Below are positions 34,232-45,100 of a DNA stretch of 64,000 nucleotides, one piece after another. The stretch spans positions 62,001-126,000 of the forward strand of contig JAGFNK010000063.1 of NCBI GenBank assembly GCA_025769875.1, in the 5' to 3' direction. The translations under genes were made by a program, and so were the position numbers. This DNA comes from Russula earlei (taxonomy: Eukaryota; Basidiomycota; Agaricomycetes; Russulales; Russulaceae). Below the pieces are notes generated by a model. It made no database searches. It had not been told where the DNA came from and was given only the letters and a program-made list of their open reading frames with translations. Numbering within the stretch: position 1 is the stretch's first letter; every line of letters starts with the position of its first letter.

Positions 34232-35158
34232 TCAGTTCTCCCGAGCTAGCAGGTCGTTGAGGCACCTCGCCACTATTCCAACCCCTCTCTCCACCTCCCT
34301 TCTGTCCTTCTCGTCCACCCTGCTGAGCACGCGCCCAAATCTGTCTGGATGCCACCGACGCAACGCGCCCTTGATCCTCTCTTTGCGCGACATCCCCTCA
34401 GAATGTGCGGGCGACAATACAAACTTCGCAATGGCATCGGGCGTGATCTCCGCGACGTTCCGAGGCGGTACGGTCGTCGGCCAGGGTATGGACTTGAACT
34501 TGAGCTGACGGCGGTCGCTCGCGACGGCCATCCATCGGCGCTCGTACGCCTTCCACGCCTCCCCTTCGCGTCGGCTACCCGGAAGCTGCTTCTCTTTCTC
34601 CGCCCTCGTCCTCTGCTGCTCCTCCGCCCACTGCCGCTCCAGCCATCGGCGCCTCTCCTCCCGGGCGATCCTCTCGCGCCACCGAGCCTCCATCTTATCG
34701 AACTCCTCCTGAAGCTGACTCCGCTCCGCGTGCAGCTCCGCAGCGCGAAGGCGCTCCCTCAGCCGCGCCGCCCCTGCCTCTTCCTCATCGTCGTCGTCGT
34801 CGTCGTCCAAGTCCCGGCCTGCCGGTCCGACGCCACCCGGCCGCAACCCCCCGGTGGTGGTGCGGCTGCGGCCGCGTCGCGCCCGAGCGCCTTTGGGTAA
34901 CAGGCCAAAGTAGGCTTGCTGTTCGAACGCCCACCGACGCGTCTCCGATGTCTCCTTGGACAAGGCCGCGAGCTCCTGCTCCACGATCCATGTGTACGTC
35001 TGCGGCGCGGACCGCTTCTGGGCCTCGCCACAGTGCGTAGCGGCGGCGGCGGCGGCGGCGGCGGCGGGCGTCCCGGCCGCGCGACGATGACGACCGCGAT
35101 TATGCAGATCGTCGTAAAAATGCGAGGAAATGGCGAAAATGATGCTGCTTCTCTCCAT
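34232..35158 (-). CDS. J-like RWHPD protein, intact copy B
   Basis: One open frame of 308 residues starts at the ATG at 35158 (MERSSIIFAISSHF); the frame stays open further upstream. A poly-Ala stretch (from a GGC repeat near 35040-35060) is followed by TYTWIVEQELAALSKETSE, an Arg-rich linker with an acidic Asp/Glu run, and a long charged helix (LRERLRAAELHAERSQLQEE). The conserved C-terminal module is FKSIPWPT, ITPDAIAKFVLSPAHSEG, IKGALRRWHPDRFGRVLS and GVGIVARCLNDLLAREN. Function is unknown; the RWHPD block is shared with NFKBIL1-like proteins. It is a paralogue of 16981-18013 and nearly identical to the broken copy at 19251-20097, and so is the probable working copy of the duplicated block. 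Confidence 0.78.
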   Translation of the reverse strand: MERSSIIFAISSHFYDDLHNRGRHRRAAGTPAAAAAAAAATHCGEAQKRSAPQTYTWIVEQELAALSKETSETRRWAFEQQAYFGLLPKGARARRGRSRTTTGGLRPGGVGPAGRDLDDDDDDDEEEAGAARLRERLRAAELHAERSQLQEEFDKMEARWRERIAREERRRWLERQWAEEQQRTRAEKEKQLPGSRREGEAWKAYERRWMAVASDRRQLKFKSIPWPTTVPPRNVAEITPDAIAKFVLSPAHSEGMSRKERIKGALRRWHPDRFGRVLSRVDEKDRREVERGVGIVARCLNDLLAREN

Positions 35159-38100
35159 CGTCAGGAACGAAGAAAGGGGGTTGGGTATCAGGGTATCAGG
35201 GTGAAGGCGCTCGACGGAGGGATTGGATTTAAATGCGGCCGTGAGGCTGCGGCGTGCCCCGAATGCGGGACACTTCGCGGAGTGTCGTCGACGCTGGTGG
35301 GTTGGCGCCGACAGGTGCACGCACACACCCGGCTCCCTCTTGCTCGGAAGTGGCAGCGACCGGTCATGGATGTCCGGATCGAGGTGCCTGCCTGCCCGTG
35401 GCTCGACTGACTGCGCCCCCCTTTCTCGATCGAGGAAGACATTGCGGAAGCCAAGTTCCCTTGTCCTGCCCGTTTGGAGAAGGAAACGATTGGTCACGGA
35501 GAAGCGGTAAGGGCAGAACGTGCTTGCTGCGTTCCGTGCTGTGTGGAACTGATCAATCGCACCGCTGGTCCCGAATTGCCTAATCGAGCCGGTGGGTGCC
35601 CGTCTCCGACGACGGTGGAATCGATCTGGGATGGGCGCCTCACTCGGTGCCTCTTGTACCCCGCAGAAATTAATCCAACGCTCGGCCACGCTCACAATCT
35701 CTATCGATCACCCATTGCGATCGATACGGACGCATGCTATGGGGGTTACGGGCGCAGGGTGTCAAATTCACTGCTGTTGCCGCACGGTCGACACATAGCA
35801 GGGGACGATCAAATTTCAAGCATTCACCCTGCATTCTTAAACAGAAGGACATTGGGACTGGGAGAAAAGACAAAGTCGTACGGCGTGATCTGGCACTGGC
35901 ACACGTTCCCAACACACGCTCTCATCCTTGCGATGATCTCATGTTTGCCAGCACCACTGCTGGCATCTGTTCACCACGACCCTCTTCCACGGCGTAATGG
36001 ATCGGTTCCCTGTTTCGTCTTGGTTCGATCCCAGTTCTGTTCTCACAAGGTACGACAGAAATGGAGCACTATCCAAATGATGAAACCGCTCATCGGTAAT
36101 CATTCGCCATGCCAAACTCGACCGTAGTCGAAATTTTTTTTCTTGGAAGAGTTTCGGCTGTCCCGGAAAGGATGGAGCGTGACCCACTGCCTCTCCACGG
36201 CCACTGACCGAATCTGGCGATTTGGAACCAACGGACCTTCATCCAGCGATTTCTGTGCCGACGCGCGCCACATCGCTAAGGGGTGTGTCTATGGTTACCC
36301 CTTTCGAATGGTGGTCGTTAGCTTGGCCAGAGTGGTTGAAAGCGAAGGACATTCCGCAGTCGGCACCGTTCTCAAGGCCATCGTGAGAGCCCGCAGGAGA
36401 GCGTTTTTTTAGGCACAAGGGGAAGCACTGCTGCAGCAACAAGGCGTAGACGACCCAGAAGGGGGATTCTTCCTTTGGTGTTGCTGGACTGCAGCGCGAG
36501 AACCGAAACACCCGACTTTGTGGCTGTCGCCGCTCTCCCTCCGATTCCTCGCTTAGTTCGGGGGTTCATCGTCAGTGACAATTGAATTGCCGCGCGTATG
36601 ATGAAAACTTTCTGGTGAAACGTGATCCCGTCTTGTTCAATACCTTTTGGTGGACCTCAAAAGGTATAGAGTGTGAGCCATTGCAGAGGCACTTGGGCAC
36701 CTTTAAACACAGGGTATGTCGAAGGGAATGTCCTTATACTAACGGCTATCGAGTATCTTCCAGTGGGGAGGGGAACTCCGGGGCCTTGTTGATTTGGGGC
36801 GGTGGCGAGACGTGGTCACGGTACGCGTTGCATTCCCCCCAAACCCTCGCGATCGGGGATGGTTTCCCCAACAGGATAATGATGTTCTTCCTGTGGAAAA
36901 TGAGCCGCTGTGCAGCGATAACGTACTCATACCGTATACTGGGCAGAAAGGCGCCGCAGAGAAGCCGATGCAATTGACGACCCGTACCGTGACTCAGCCA
37001 GCGTTAGGAGAAGCCGAGAACATGACGTGAACGAGCGCAAGTGAAAGTGCGCAGTGCCGCAGCTCTCGTCGCTTCTCGGCATCGGATTGTCCGGTGCGAG
37101 AACTGGTGGTGGACGAACCTCCAGATCCTCGTGCAACGCGGACTGTAGTACCCCAACAGGTGACACAGAAGGTATACTTATCCATCGGCCGCTCCTCCCC
37201 GAGCCTCTTCATGGGAAGCCGATGCGGTTGACTCCGAGACGATCCTGCGCCGCGCATGCTATTACCACTGTGGTATTACATGTACTGGTTATAAGAGTTT
37301 ATGGGGAAAATGACCTTGATTAAGTCCCTTTGGCCTTCTACCAGAGCACGCGTGTGAGCATGGAATGAGCGCCTAGATAACATGGATGTCAGTGATCGCT
37401 CATAGATGCGATGACCTTATGTATCCGTTACCTGTATGGGTGGTCACTCCTAGACATGATGACTGAGGTTCAATTTACACTACTGCTAAAGGGCCTTAGG
37501 GCCCAAGGGAACCACGGATCGAGAGTCAAGGTGAGAGGCTTGTGCATCACCTTTGCCAGTGTATATGTAGCCTAGGGTATCTTATCTTAATTGTAGTCCG
37601 AGTGACATGCAATGCAAACACCAAACAATCGAACCAACTACGTCAGCTCGACTAAAAGCGAAGAACGAGCAAGGGCACCCAGAGGACGATGTCACGCGCC
37701 CAGATCTGCCGCCGACGGACATGGTCGCGTTGGGAAAATATCCAAAGCATGTCCCATGAATGAAGAGGGGATTCGCCATTGACGAGATTTCAAATTGCGA
37801 ATCCCTTCCTCATATTGCCTGCTTTGGACGGTTCGGCATGACCGTTATACGACGGAGGGGGGAGCACGGGGGATCATCGATCATCGCTCGGTGCTCAGCG
37901 TCCGATCGTCCAACGACCGGCTAGCTCTGTTCCACACGTATGGGCCCATTTGACGGGTTTCACGTCGCACGTTACCGAGGGTGTTGTGCCAGCGGTGTGC
38001 GCTTTGCGCCCACCCTGTCCGCTTGTGGTGGTCTCACTTACTCCAGCCAGTCCAAGACGGTAAGGGTTTCAAGGGACGCGTAACGCGTTTCCCAGCCCAA

Positions 38101-38176
38101 TACTCGTTTACTCGACTGTCGGCCATATTGGAAACGATCTGGTTATACAAGTTGCCGTATTTTCTTGACGCAAGCT
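35159..38176. other. 3-kb interval without a supported gene
   Basis: Open frames on both strands (35474-36127 plus; about 36746-37257 minus; 36582-37030 plus) show no domain I recognise and no convincing intron chain. Some of 36580-37250 has codon-like composition, with splice-like sites on both strands. An unrecognised or decayed gene there is possible. No tRNA could be folded. Confidence 0.35.
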
Positions 38177-39622
38177 TCAGGGGTACAACTTCTCCAGGAA
38201 GGCTACTACGTCACCATGAATTTCAGTCCTTCCACCCAATGCACGCTCGGCCACGGCGGGGAGATCTTCTCGGGGGACTTTGTATTGATCAAGGTCCGTC
38301 TTCAGGCCAAGGTCTCTCACAAGCCTAAAACGGTGAGTAACCACCATATTCATATTCCAAAATACAAAAAACTGACCCGTCAATGAGCTCGCTGAGCTTG
38401 ACCACGTCGCTGTCCACTGACCCCGTTGACGGTTGCTTGAGCTGAGGCAAAACACCTGCAAGCCATTGCTTGTCTTCAGTAGAGGCAACTTTGGCTTTCA
38501 GCTTGATGGTCGGGGCAAGTGTTAAGCACTGAGAGAGGATTCAATGTCGTAGACCTCGTATCTAGCCTTAAGATCCTACCGATGTAATCCCATGCGGCAC
38601 GCCATAGGTCGCGCCAAGCCGATGTCCAAGGGCATGCGATAACCCAAGAGGGCTGTAGAGGATAATTAATGATGAGGTTGACATAGCCCACCTTCATACC
38701 GTCATTCACCTGTACTTCTCAAGCCTCGCGGGCCAGAGACTCATCCACGCAGCGACTTGAAGCTTCTGTCTTGCGTAAACATCATCAGGATCCGCCTTTG
38801 ACTGCGGCAGGTATTTGAACAGTTCCACAATAGACCCATAGCAAAGGTATTTCAATGGCGGTATGACATAGGGCCGATATAAAGATTCCACGGCGTGGTC
38901 GAGGGCGCGAATCCCAGTAGACAGCCTGTGAGGCTTGGGTGAGGTGATGCCTCATATGCACTGAACGTTACTAACCACAACCGTTCAGGGGTGGCAAGCG
39001 TAAGTTCCGCGTCTAGAATGACACCAGAAGGAGCGAGATAGGGCGAGCTCAAGGCGGTCTTGTGACCGGATTCGTCCGTATATCCTGCGCCAATCTTTCG
39101 CAAAAGTCAGGAGGAGCCGCCACGCGTCATCGAGAAGGTGTTCGTACGCTATACTCCGCGGCGCTGATGGTGGTGGGTATGGCGATCTGGCGACGGAACT
39201 CTCCCCCGAGTTCCTCTTGCAAGAAGTAGATGATCGCCTTCGAGGCGTCGATGGGCGAACCGCCGCCGAGCGAAACGATATGTCGGCACCGGACTTCTTG
39301 AACGCCTCCACGCCCGCACGGATACCGGAAATCGGGGAATGCTCCCCGATGCCATAGAACGTGTCCGCGTAGCGATTCTGCCCGCGCAGGATGCCTTCCA
39401 CGCGTTTGACAACATCCGTCTGTGTGGGCATGAGACAAAGGTCGGCACGGGACGCGTATGGCGCACCTTCGTGTAAAGGCTCTTTCCGGTGACGATCATT
39501 GCCTTTGAACCTCCGAGCGTGTCCAAGAGCTTGGGAAGGGCCGTCAAGACGCTTCCGGGGCCATAGTACAACCCTTCGAGGGTACGAGTCCATGCATAAT
39601 ATCCGTTCAAGTCTGCGGACAT
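38177..39622 (-). CDS. Iron-containing alcohol dehydrogenase family protein (one-base frameshift)
   Basis: Seven exons (39622-39467, 39419-39148, 39094-38976, 38925-38710, 38652-38580, 38528-38377, 38324-38177) would give 378 residues if one base were added in exon 2. As read, the frame breaks at about 39278-39283, between KKSGADI and IVSLGGGSPIDASKA. All other joins keep phase. The N-terminus has GPGSVLTALPKLL and the nucleotide-binding GGGSPIDASKA. Later come AIPTTISAAEYS, IRALDHAVESLYRP, LSHALGHRLGA (metal-site His) and the C-terminal VRDLGLKTDL. The family reduces or oxidises small carbonyls or alcohols, or maleylacetate, with NAD(P)H. Substrate is unknown. The single indel is either a sequencing fault or a very young lesion. 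Confidence 0.85.
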
Positions 39623-40134
39623 GATTAATCGTCTTCTTGTCGGAGGTTGGGGTGCTTAAGAGGTCGTATGGGTTTGAGTGCTTTGCATAAGGCGCTTATA
39701 TAAAGAATAAGGGTGACTAACCCGAACACCAGTGTTCTGCCTTTGCCTCGTCCTAGAGGTTACATGCGACGCCCAGTCGGGAACTACTAGAGCCAGCGCT
39801 TAATACCCAACGTACTTTGCTTTGAAACCAGCCCGACCCCAGACGAGCGGAGGTGCTACTGCTGACAGATATTGACAGTCATCGATCAGGTCATTCGCTG
39901 AAGCTGATGTGATGCTGTTGGGCGACGTTCAATATTATATTACCCCGGACTCGGAGGTATTGACCCCTACTGCTCGGGCATCGTTCGGGCAGGGAGGACG
40001 TTGCAAATGGCGCAAATCGAGTCGTGGGTACGGATAGACGCCCGCAAGGTGCGCCATCACAAGTCAATTTCCTCATTTGAGACGACGCTGACAGGCCGAC
40101 CCTCTCCTTATCGTCCGACAAATACAGTCCTTTG
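39623..40134. promoter_or_regulatory. Divergent intergenic region
   Basis: About 510 bp separates the start codons of the alcohol dehydrogenase (minus) and flavin-reductase-like (plus) genes, so both promoters lie here. TATATAAAG near 39698-39706 could serve the minus-strand gene. Confidence 0.4.
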
Positions 40135-41255
40135 ATGAGTTCCGTTTCAAGCGCCCCATCTGACGCGCCGAAGCTCGCGCCATTCGAGGAGGCTCACCCC
40201 TTCAAGTTAACCGAGACGCCGAACGCAGGATGGAAAGTCGGGGATGGTCTTTCAAAGACGCCATTGGGGCGGGATTGGAAGGCGGACGAGGAGCTCGGAT
40301 GGAAGACCTGGGATATGGCACAGACATCGACTCCGTAAGCCTATAAACTCCACCGTGTTCAACTGAGGGTCGACACGCAATGGCAATGCCAGGGATGCAA
40401 CCCAAATACTCAATTCCACTGTAGTCCCGCGGCCGATTGGATTTGTGTCCACACTGTCGGCAGAAAACTATCCAAATCTCGCACCATTCAGGTATGGCGT
40501 GTACAATGCCTTCCGTGTTCCGAAGCGGAGTGACTAAATGTGTATCACAGTTTTTTTCAAGTGGTGAGTAATGAAAGGGCTGCGCCTTGATTCTGACTGA
40601 TGATCGTTCCATTACAGGTAGCCTACAACCCCCCAATTATCAGCCTCTCCTTCAGACTTTCTCCTCGGCAGCCCAAGGACACGCGAGAGAACATTCTTGC
40701 GACTAAACAATTCGTAGTGAACTTGATCAGTGAACCGTTTATCGAGGCTGCCAATGCGACATCGGTTGAGGCCCCTGCGGACGTCAGCGAGTGGGACATC
40801 TCGGGCCTAACACAAGAACCCAGTGTGAGCGGCAGAAACGATCTAAGGTTATGATCTGGCAGAATGACTGGTCTCACATAGGTGCACGTCAAGCCAGCAC
40901 GAGTGAGGGAGAGCGCCGTCAGTCTAGAATGTGAGGTAGGTACAACACCAATTGTTCTGCACCCGTCTGTTCACCGATCGATCACATATTTTAGCTATTC
41001 CAATCACAGGATATCTTTCCCGACGGTTCCACGGTACCTTCCGCGACTCTTGTTCTCGGTCGAGTGAAATACGTGCACGTCCGTAATTCTGTCCTACGAC
41101 CGGACGGGCTGCAAGCCGATCCTGCAAAACTCCGGCCGATATCTAGAATTAGTGGAGTGACTTATGCAAGGCTGGGTGAAGGCTTTGACATGAAGAGACC
41201 TGAATGGAGTGATGTCAAGTCGATTCTCGAAGAACAGCGTTCGTGCCCAGAGTAG
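40135..41255 (+). CDS. Flavin reductase-like (FMN-binding split barrel) protein
   Basis: Six exons (40135-40334, 40393-40491, 40551-40563, 40618-40824, 40882-40935, 41010-41255) join in phase to 272 residues. After an acidic N-terminal extension, the split-barrel FMN-binding domain is clear: VVPRPIGFVSTLSAENYPNL, APFSFFQVVAYNPPIISLSF, DTRENILATKQFVVNLIS, LTQEPSVHVKPARVRESAVS, LECEV and LVLGRVKYVHV. The third exon is only 13 bases and codes for FFQV. It is needed because the family always has FxxVAYNPP at this point. Proteins of this family reduce flavins or act as small flavin-dependent enzymes; the substrate cannot be told. The gene is divergent from the alcohol dehydrogenase. Confidence 0.9.
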
Positions 41256-41692
41256 TCGTTGGGGTGGAAATATTAGGTTCGGTTATCAGATGCGCAGTGA
41301 TGATATCGCAGCTTTGGAAGGGAGACATATATATACGTTGACATCATCATAGCGGGCCAGGAGCACCCGAAATGGTCAGGCGCCTCCAGCACTGTGAAGG
41401 GACGAAGCAAGGACGTGGGAGCTAGCGCTCAACCCGAGTAAGGGTGCCCCTGACACATGTCAACTAGATCACAAAGAATGGCCGGAGATGAAAGTTAGTT
41501 TGCATAGTTTGGCGGTGTTAGCGGTGAGTCCGGCGCATTGGTGTTGGCAGGGAAATGGAACAAAGCGTGGGAGAAGAGGTGAACGTGTGCAGGGGTTGGG
41601 TTGTGGGGACGGCAGGGATCAATCAGTTACAAAAAGTGGATGACAGGACACGTTGTCGGAATGGAGGAACGAGTCATGCATGCAGCGCGGGG

Positions 41693-41700
41693 TATATAAA
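41693..41700 (+). promoter_or_regulatory. TATA box of the Sec7/PH gene
   Basis: TATATAAA lies in GC-rich surroundings about 440 bp before the ATG at 42137. A pyrimidine-rich stretch and a likely 5'-UTR intron lie between. Confidence 0.55.
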
Positions 41701-41910
41701 CTTGATGTGCTGTGCTCTGCAGAGCGACCTCGTGTATTCGTGCAGGCGGAAAAAAAAAAATCGAAATGGAAACGAGAAGGAAATAATTAATTATTTACCA
41801 AACGCCACGTGCGTTGTTCGCAGACAAGACACGGCGGCGGTTTTCACTTGCCCGCATCGCATCGCGCATACACCTACTACTCCCACTTATTCCCACATCT
41901 CTCCTTACCA

Positions 41911-41990
41911 GTAAGTCCGTTCTCTCCCTTTTCCATCTCGTCTCGTTCATATATCTAGTTGCAGCTCTCCTTTCATACTCTCAATTTCAG
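41911..41990 (+). other. Likely 5'-UTR intron of the Sec7/PH gene
   Basis: A strong donor (GTAAGT) at 41911 and an acceptor (CTCAATTTCAG) ending at 41990 bound 80 bp of pyrimidine-rich sequence. No coding frame crosses it. Confidence 0.5.
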
Positions 41991-42136
41991 CGGCGTTTTT
42001 TTGCCTTCCTTAACCGTGCCAAATCAATTTCCGCCGGTCCCCGGTCCTTCATATAGACAGACCCAACGAGGACCGTGCCTCGTATAATCCAACTGCCTCT
42101 TTTTGATTCCCCTCTTTTACTCTCGTCCTTCCGAAC

Positions 42137-45100
42137 ATGGAGCCATCGACACCAGCCGAGCAGCGCGCTTTTGCCGTAGCCAGAATCAGGCGTGCCACTT
42201 CTCTTCCTCGCATGAAGGATGGTCGAAGACCGCGTATGCATGTCGAAGCCGTCAGCGAAGGCGAAAGATCACAACTCGATACTCCGGAGTTGGTTGCCGA
42301 TGGGCAGCTGAGCGACGACAACCCAATGATGTCCGACAGCCACCATGCAGGTCAAAATCGCCAATCCCATGTCGAACCGGAACCAGAACCAGAACCGGAG
42401 CCAGGGCCAGAGGTCGATACAGAACATAGCGAGGCCAAAGTTGATGATCCGAAAACTGAGGAAGAACCCATCATCTCCCCCCCTGCGACACCCCTACTAC
42501 CCGAAGACTCCCCAGCCAAGTCGAGACGACGTTCGCGTTCCCGTTCGAGGGGCCGAACTTCCAGAGATTTCAAAGGCAAGACAAAGGTTACGCCATCTCC
42601 TCACCCAACCAATGCCGCGCCTTCCGCCAATGAGTCCTCACCTGATGAAGGCCCTGTCTCTTCCACAACCCAACCGACTGCCTTGACCCCGCCGCCCCTC
42701 ATATCCCCAATCCCTGCTCATTTCGCTTTGCTCCAAGCTCATCGTATACTCGCCTCTTCTGAACCCGGTATGGTTTATCCTGGAACGTCACCACCGACAC
42801 CTATGCTCCCCACCCTACAAGATATTCAACGTGAGGCCTTACAACGCGGGCTCTTCCGCTCAAATAGCGCCGCAGCGCGTTTGATGTTACAACAGTTGGC
42901 TGGGCCGGACGCCTATGATCCTTTACTTGCTTCGCCTCCAATCACACCACCACTTGCAGGGAAAATATTTCGTAACAACACCGTCGGTGGAAGTGGGGGC
43001 GAACGCATTGCAGCCCGCAAGGTGATGATGCGTCAACTTGGCAGACGTTTGAAGGAGGCGGAAGCAGAGCAAACAAGCGGAGGTGAGGACCCTCAACCCG
43101 CGACAGGTGCGCGTCGTAAGCAAAGAGCAAAACAATGCCTTCCTTCGAGCCGGTCGACTGTGGTCGATGATCGTGAACCATATGCGGCGTCTCCAACGAC
43201 CCCCGTATCACCGTCGGCAGCTTTACCTCGATCCCCCCCTGAACCCGCACGTGACGAACTTGACACGCGGGTCGTCCGCAGTCCAACACCGATCGCGAGA
43301 AGTCCCAGCGTTGAACGTAGTAGAGAAGATGCTTTGGCCAAGCTCACAGGAGAGTCACCATCCACAGCAACATACGACTATGAGACCGCGTTGGAACGGC
43401 GAGGAGTGGTGGTGGAAGATGAGGACGATGCTGCCGATCACGATCACGGTCAAGCCTCCCCCATCCCACGTTCGACGTACAATGGCCGCTCGGACACACC
43501 CCCTCGAATCGCTTCTCCCCGTCCGCCTCACTCTCCCGGTGTGCCTTCAAGTACATCGCCAGAGTCTGCCGACACTTCGGCACCCGCCTATCTGTCGGAC
43601 TCTGCCCAAGAGCAACGAGAGGTATTTCCAACTTCACCTTTCGCCACACCTTTGCGTGAAAAACAAGGTCCTGATGAAGAAGAGGACTCTCGTACCGATA
43701 ATGAAACGGCGAGGCGTTCACCTTGGAACGACGCATTCGACCGTGAGATTAGTTGGGTGGCTGAGCTTGGTCAGTTCCCTTCGGTTTGGTGCTCTTCTAC
43801 GACTATGTTACTCATGACGCCCCCTACAATAGTGCCAGAACGCATTCCTGTTCACGAGGATAACGACTATGACGATCCGGACGACCTCGCCGAACCAAGG
43901 AATCAGCCGAGGAATCATCCTTCCGTTGCACGGCATCATTCAGATCACGACGAGCACGAGCATGAGGACGATGACGATTCGTTACCACGCGCATCAATCC
44001 ACTCGAAGAACCTTGTGGTGGACATCGAAACCTCTCCCGAGGCACCGAAACCTTCTCAAATACCGCCGTCACCGTCATCCGCTGTCGTTCTTCACAGACA
44101 CCTCAGCAATGATTCTCGTGTCTTCCCGGCCCGTCTTTCACTTACATCGCCTAGTCAACCTGAGCTCCCATCACCAAATACGGAGTACCTGGAGTGGGAA
44201 GAATCTTTACGCGTAATCATCACTGACACAACGCCGAAGAAAAACGGAGAGAGCTCCCAAAGCCGGTGGGACAAGGTCAAGAATGCGTTTGCGCGACCGG
44301 GGTCGAGTAATGAGAGACGGTCGCGAAACAATAGCATCAGGGAGAGAGCTAACAACACTGATTCTAGCACAAGCATGGAGAGCGGTCCGAGCATGACAGG
44401 TGCTTCCAAGCCAGACAGAGGTAATGAAAGTCATCTAGTGTTATACGTGCTTGTCTGATCCGATCGATCATTATCAGATCTTTCTCCTTCGCATTTCCCT
44501 AGTTCGCCTGGCGCTGTATCCCCTGTCCCCCCAGCGTCCAGCGAGACTTTGCAAAAGTACGGTGGTGATGCCAAATTATTCCCTTTCCCCGGTATCTTCT
44601 CAGGTGTGAAGAGGTTGGAGGAAGAGCGACGGACTCGTGGTGGTCTCTCGCTCAACGCATCTTCCCCTGATATTGCATCACCCCCTACTCTAGATGAATT
44701 CTCTGCCATAAGTTCTGGCTCGGCGTCGTCGCGTACCCCTCATGCTTCTCCGGAAATTCCTCGAGATCGGAAATTATCGCAACAGGCATCGGACACACGT
44801 CTTTTCCAAAAGTTCAACCCAGCGAACACTCCACCAGCGTTGTCCTCACCATCGACCTCTACATCCCTTCTGGATCCCATTTCTCCCTCCACTCCCAGTA
44901 ATTCGGGCTGGCTTGCTGGAAAGTTGCCTACTAATCGAGAAGGCGTCAAGACATGGCTCCGCGCGAAAGGTCTTTTCCCGTCTCAGCCGTCTCAGCCCTC
45001 TTTTCCTGGTTTGCAACAACCAGTTTCAGCTCCTGTTGTCATCACGCAGTCAGAATCGACTGACGTGAGCAGAAACCTCTCCGATCTGTTCGATGGCCGG

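Noticed and set aside
36015..36035. GGTTCGATCC, a perfect tRNA B-box word
   Set aside because: The T-stem bases do not pair and no A box or acceptor stem lies at the right distance.
35474..36127. 217-codon plus-strand open frame
   Set aside because: No recognisable motif, and minus-strand frames are equally open in the same GC-rich stretch.
36308..36411. tRNA-like start (TGGCCAGAGTGG) followed about 90 bp later by a run of seven T
   Set aside because: The B box is poor, the acceptor ends do not pair and no cloverleaf could be drawn.
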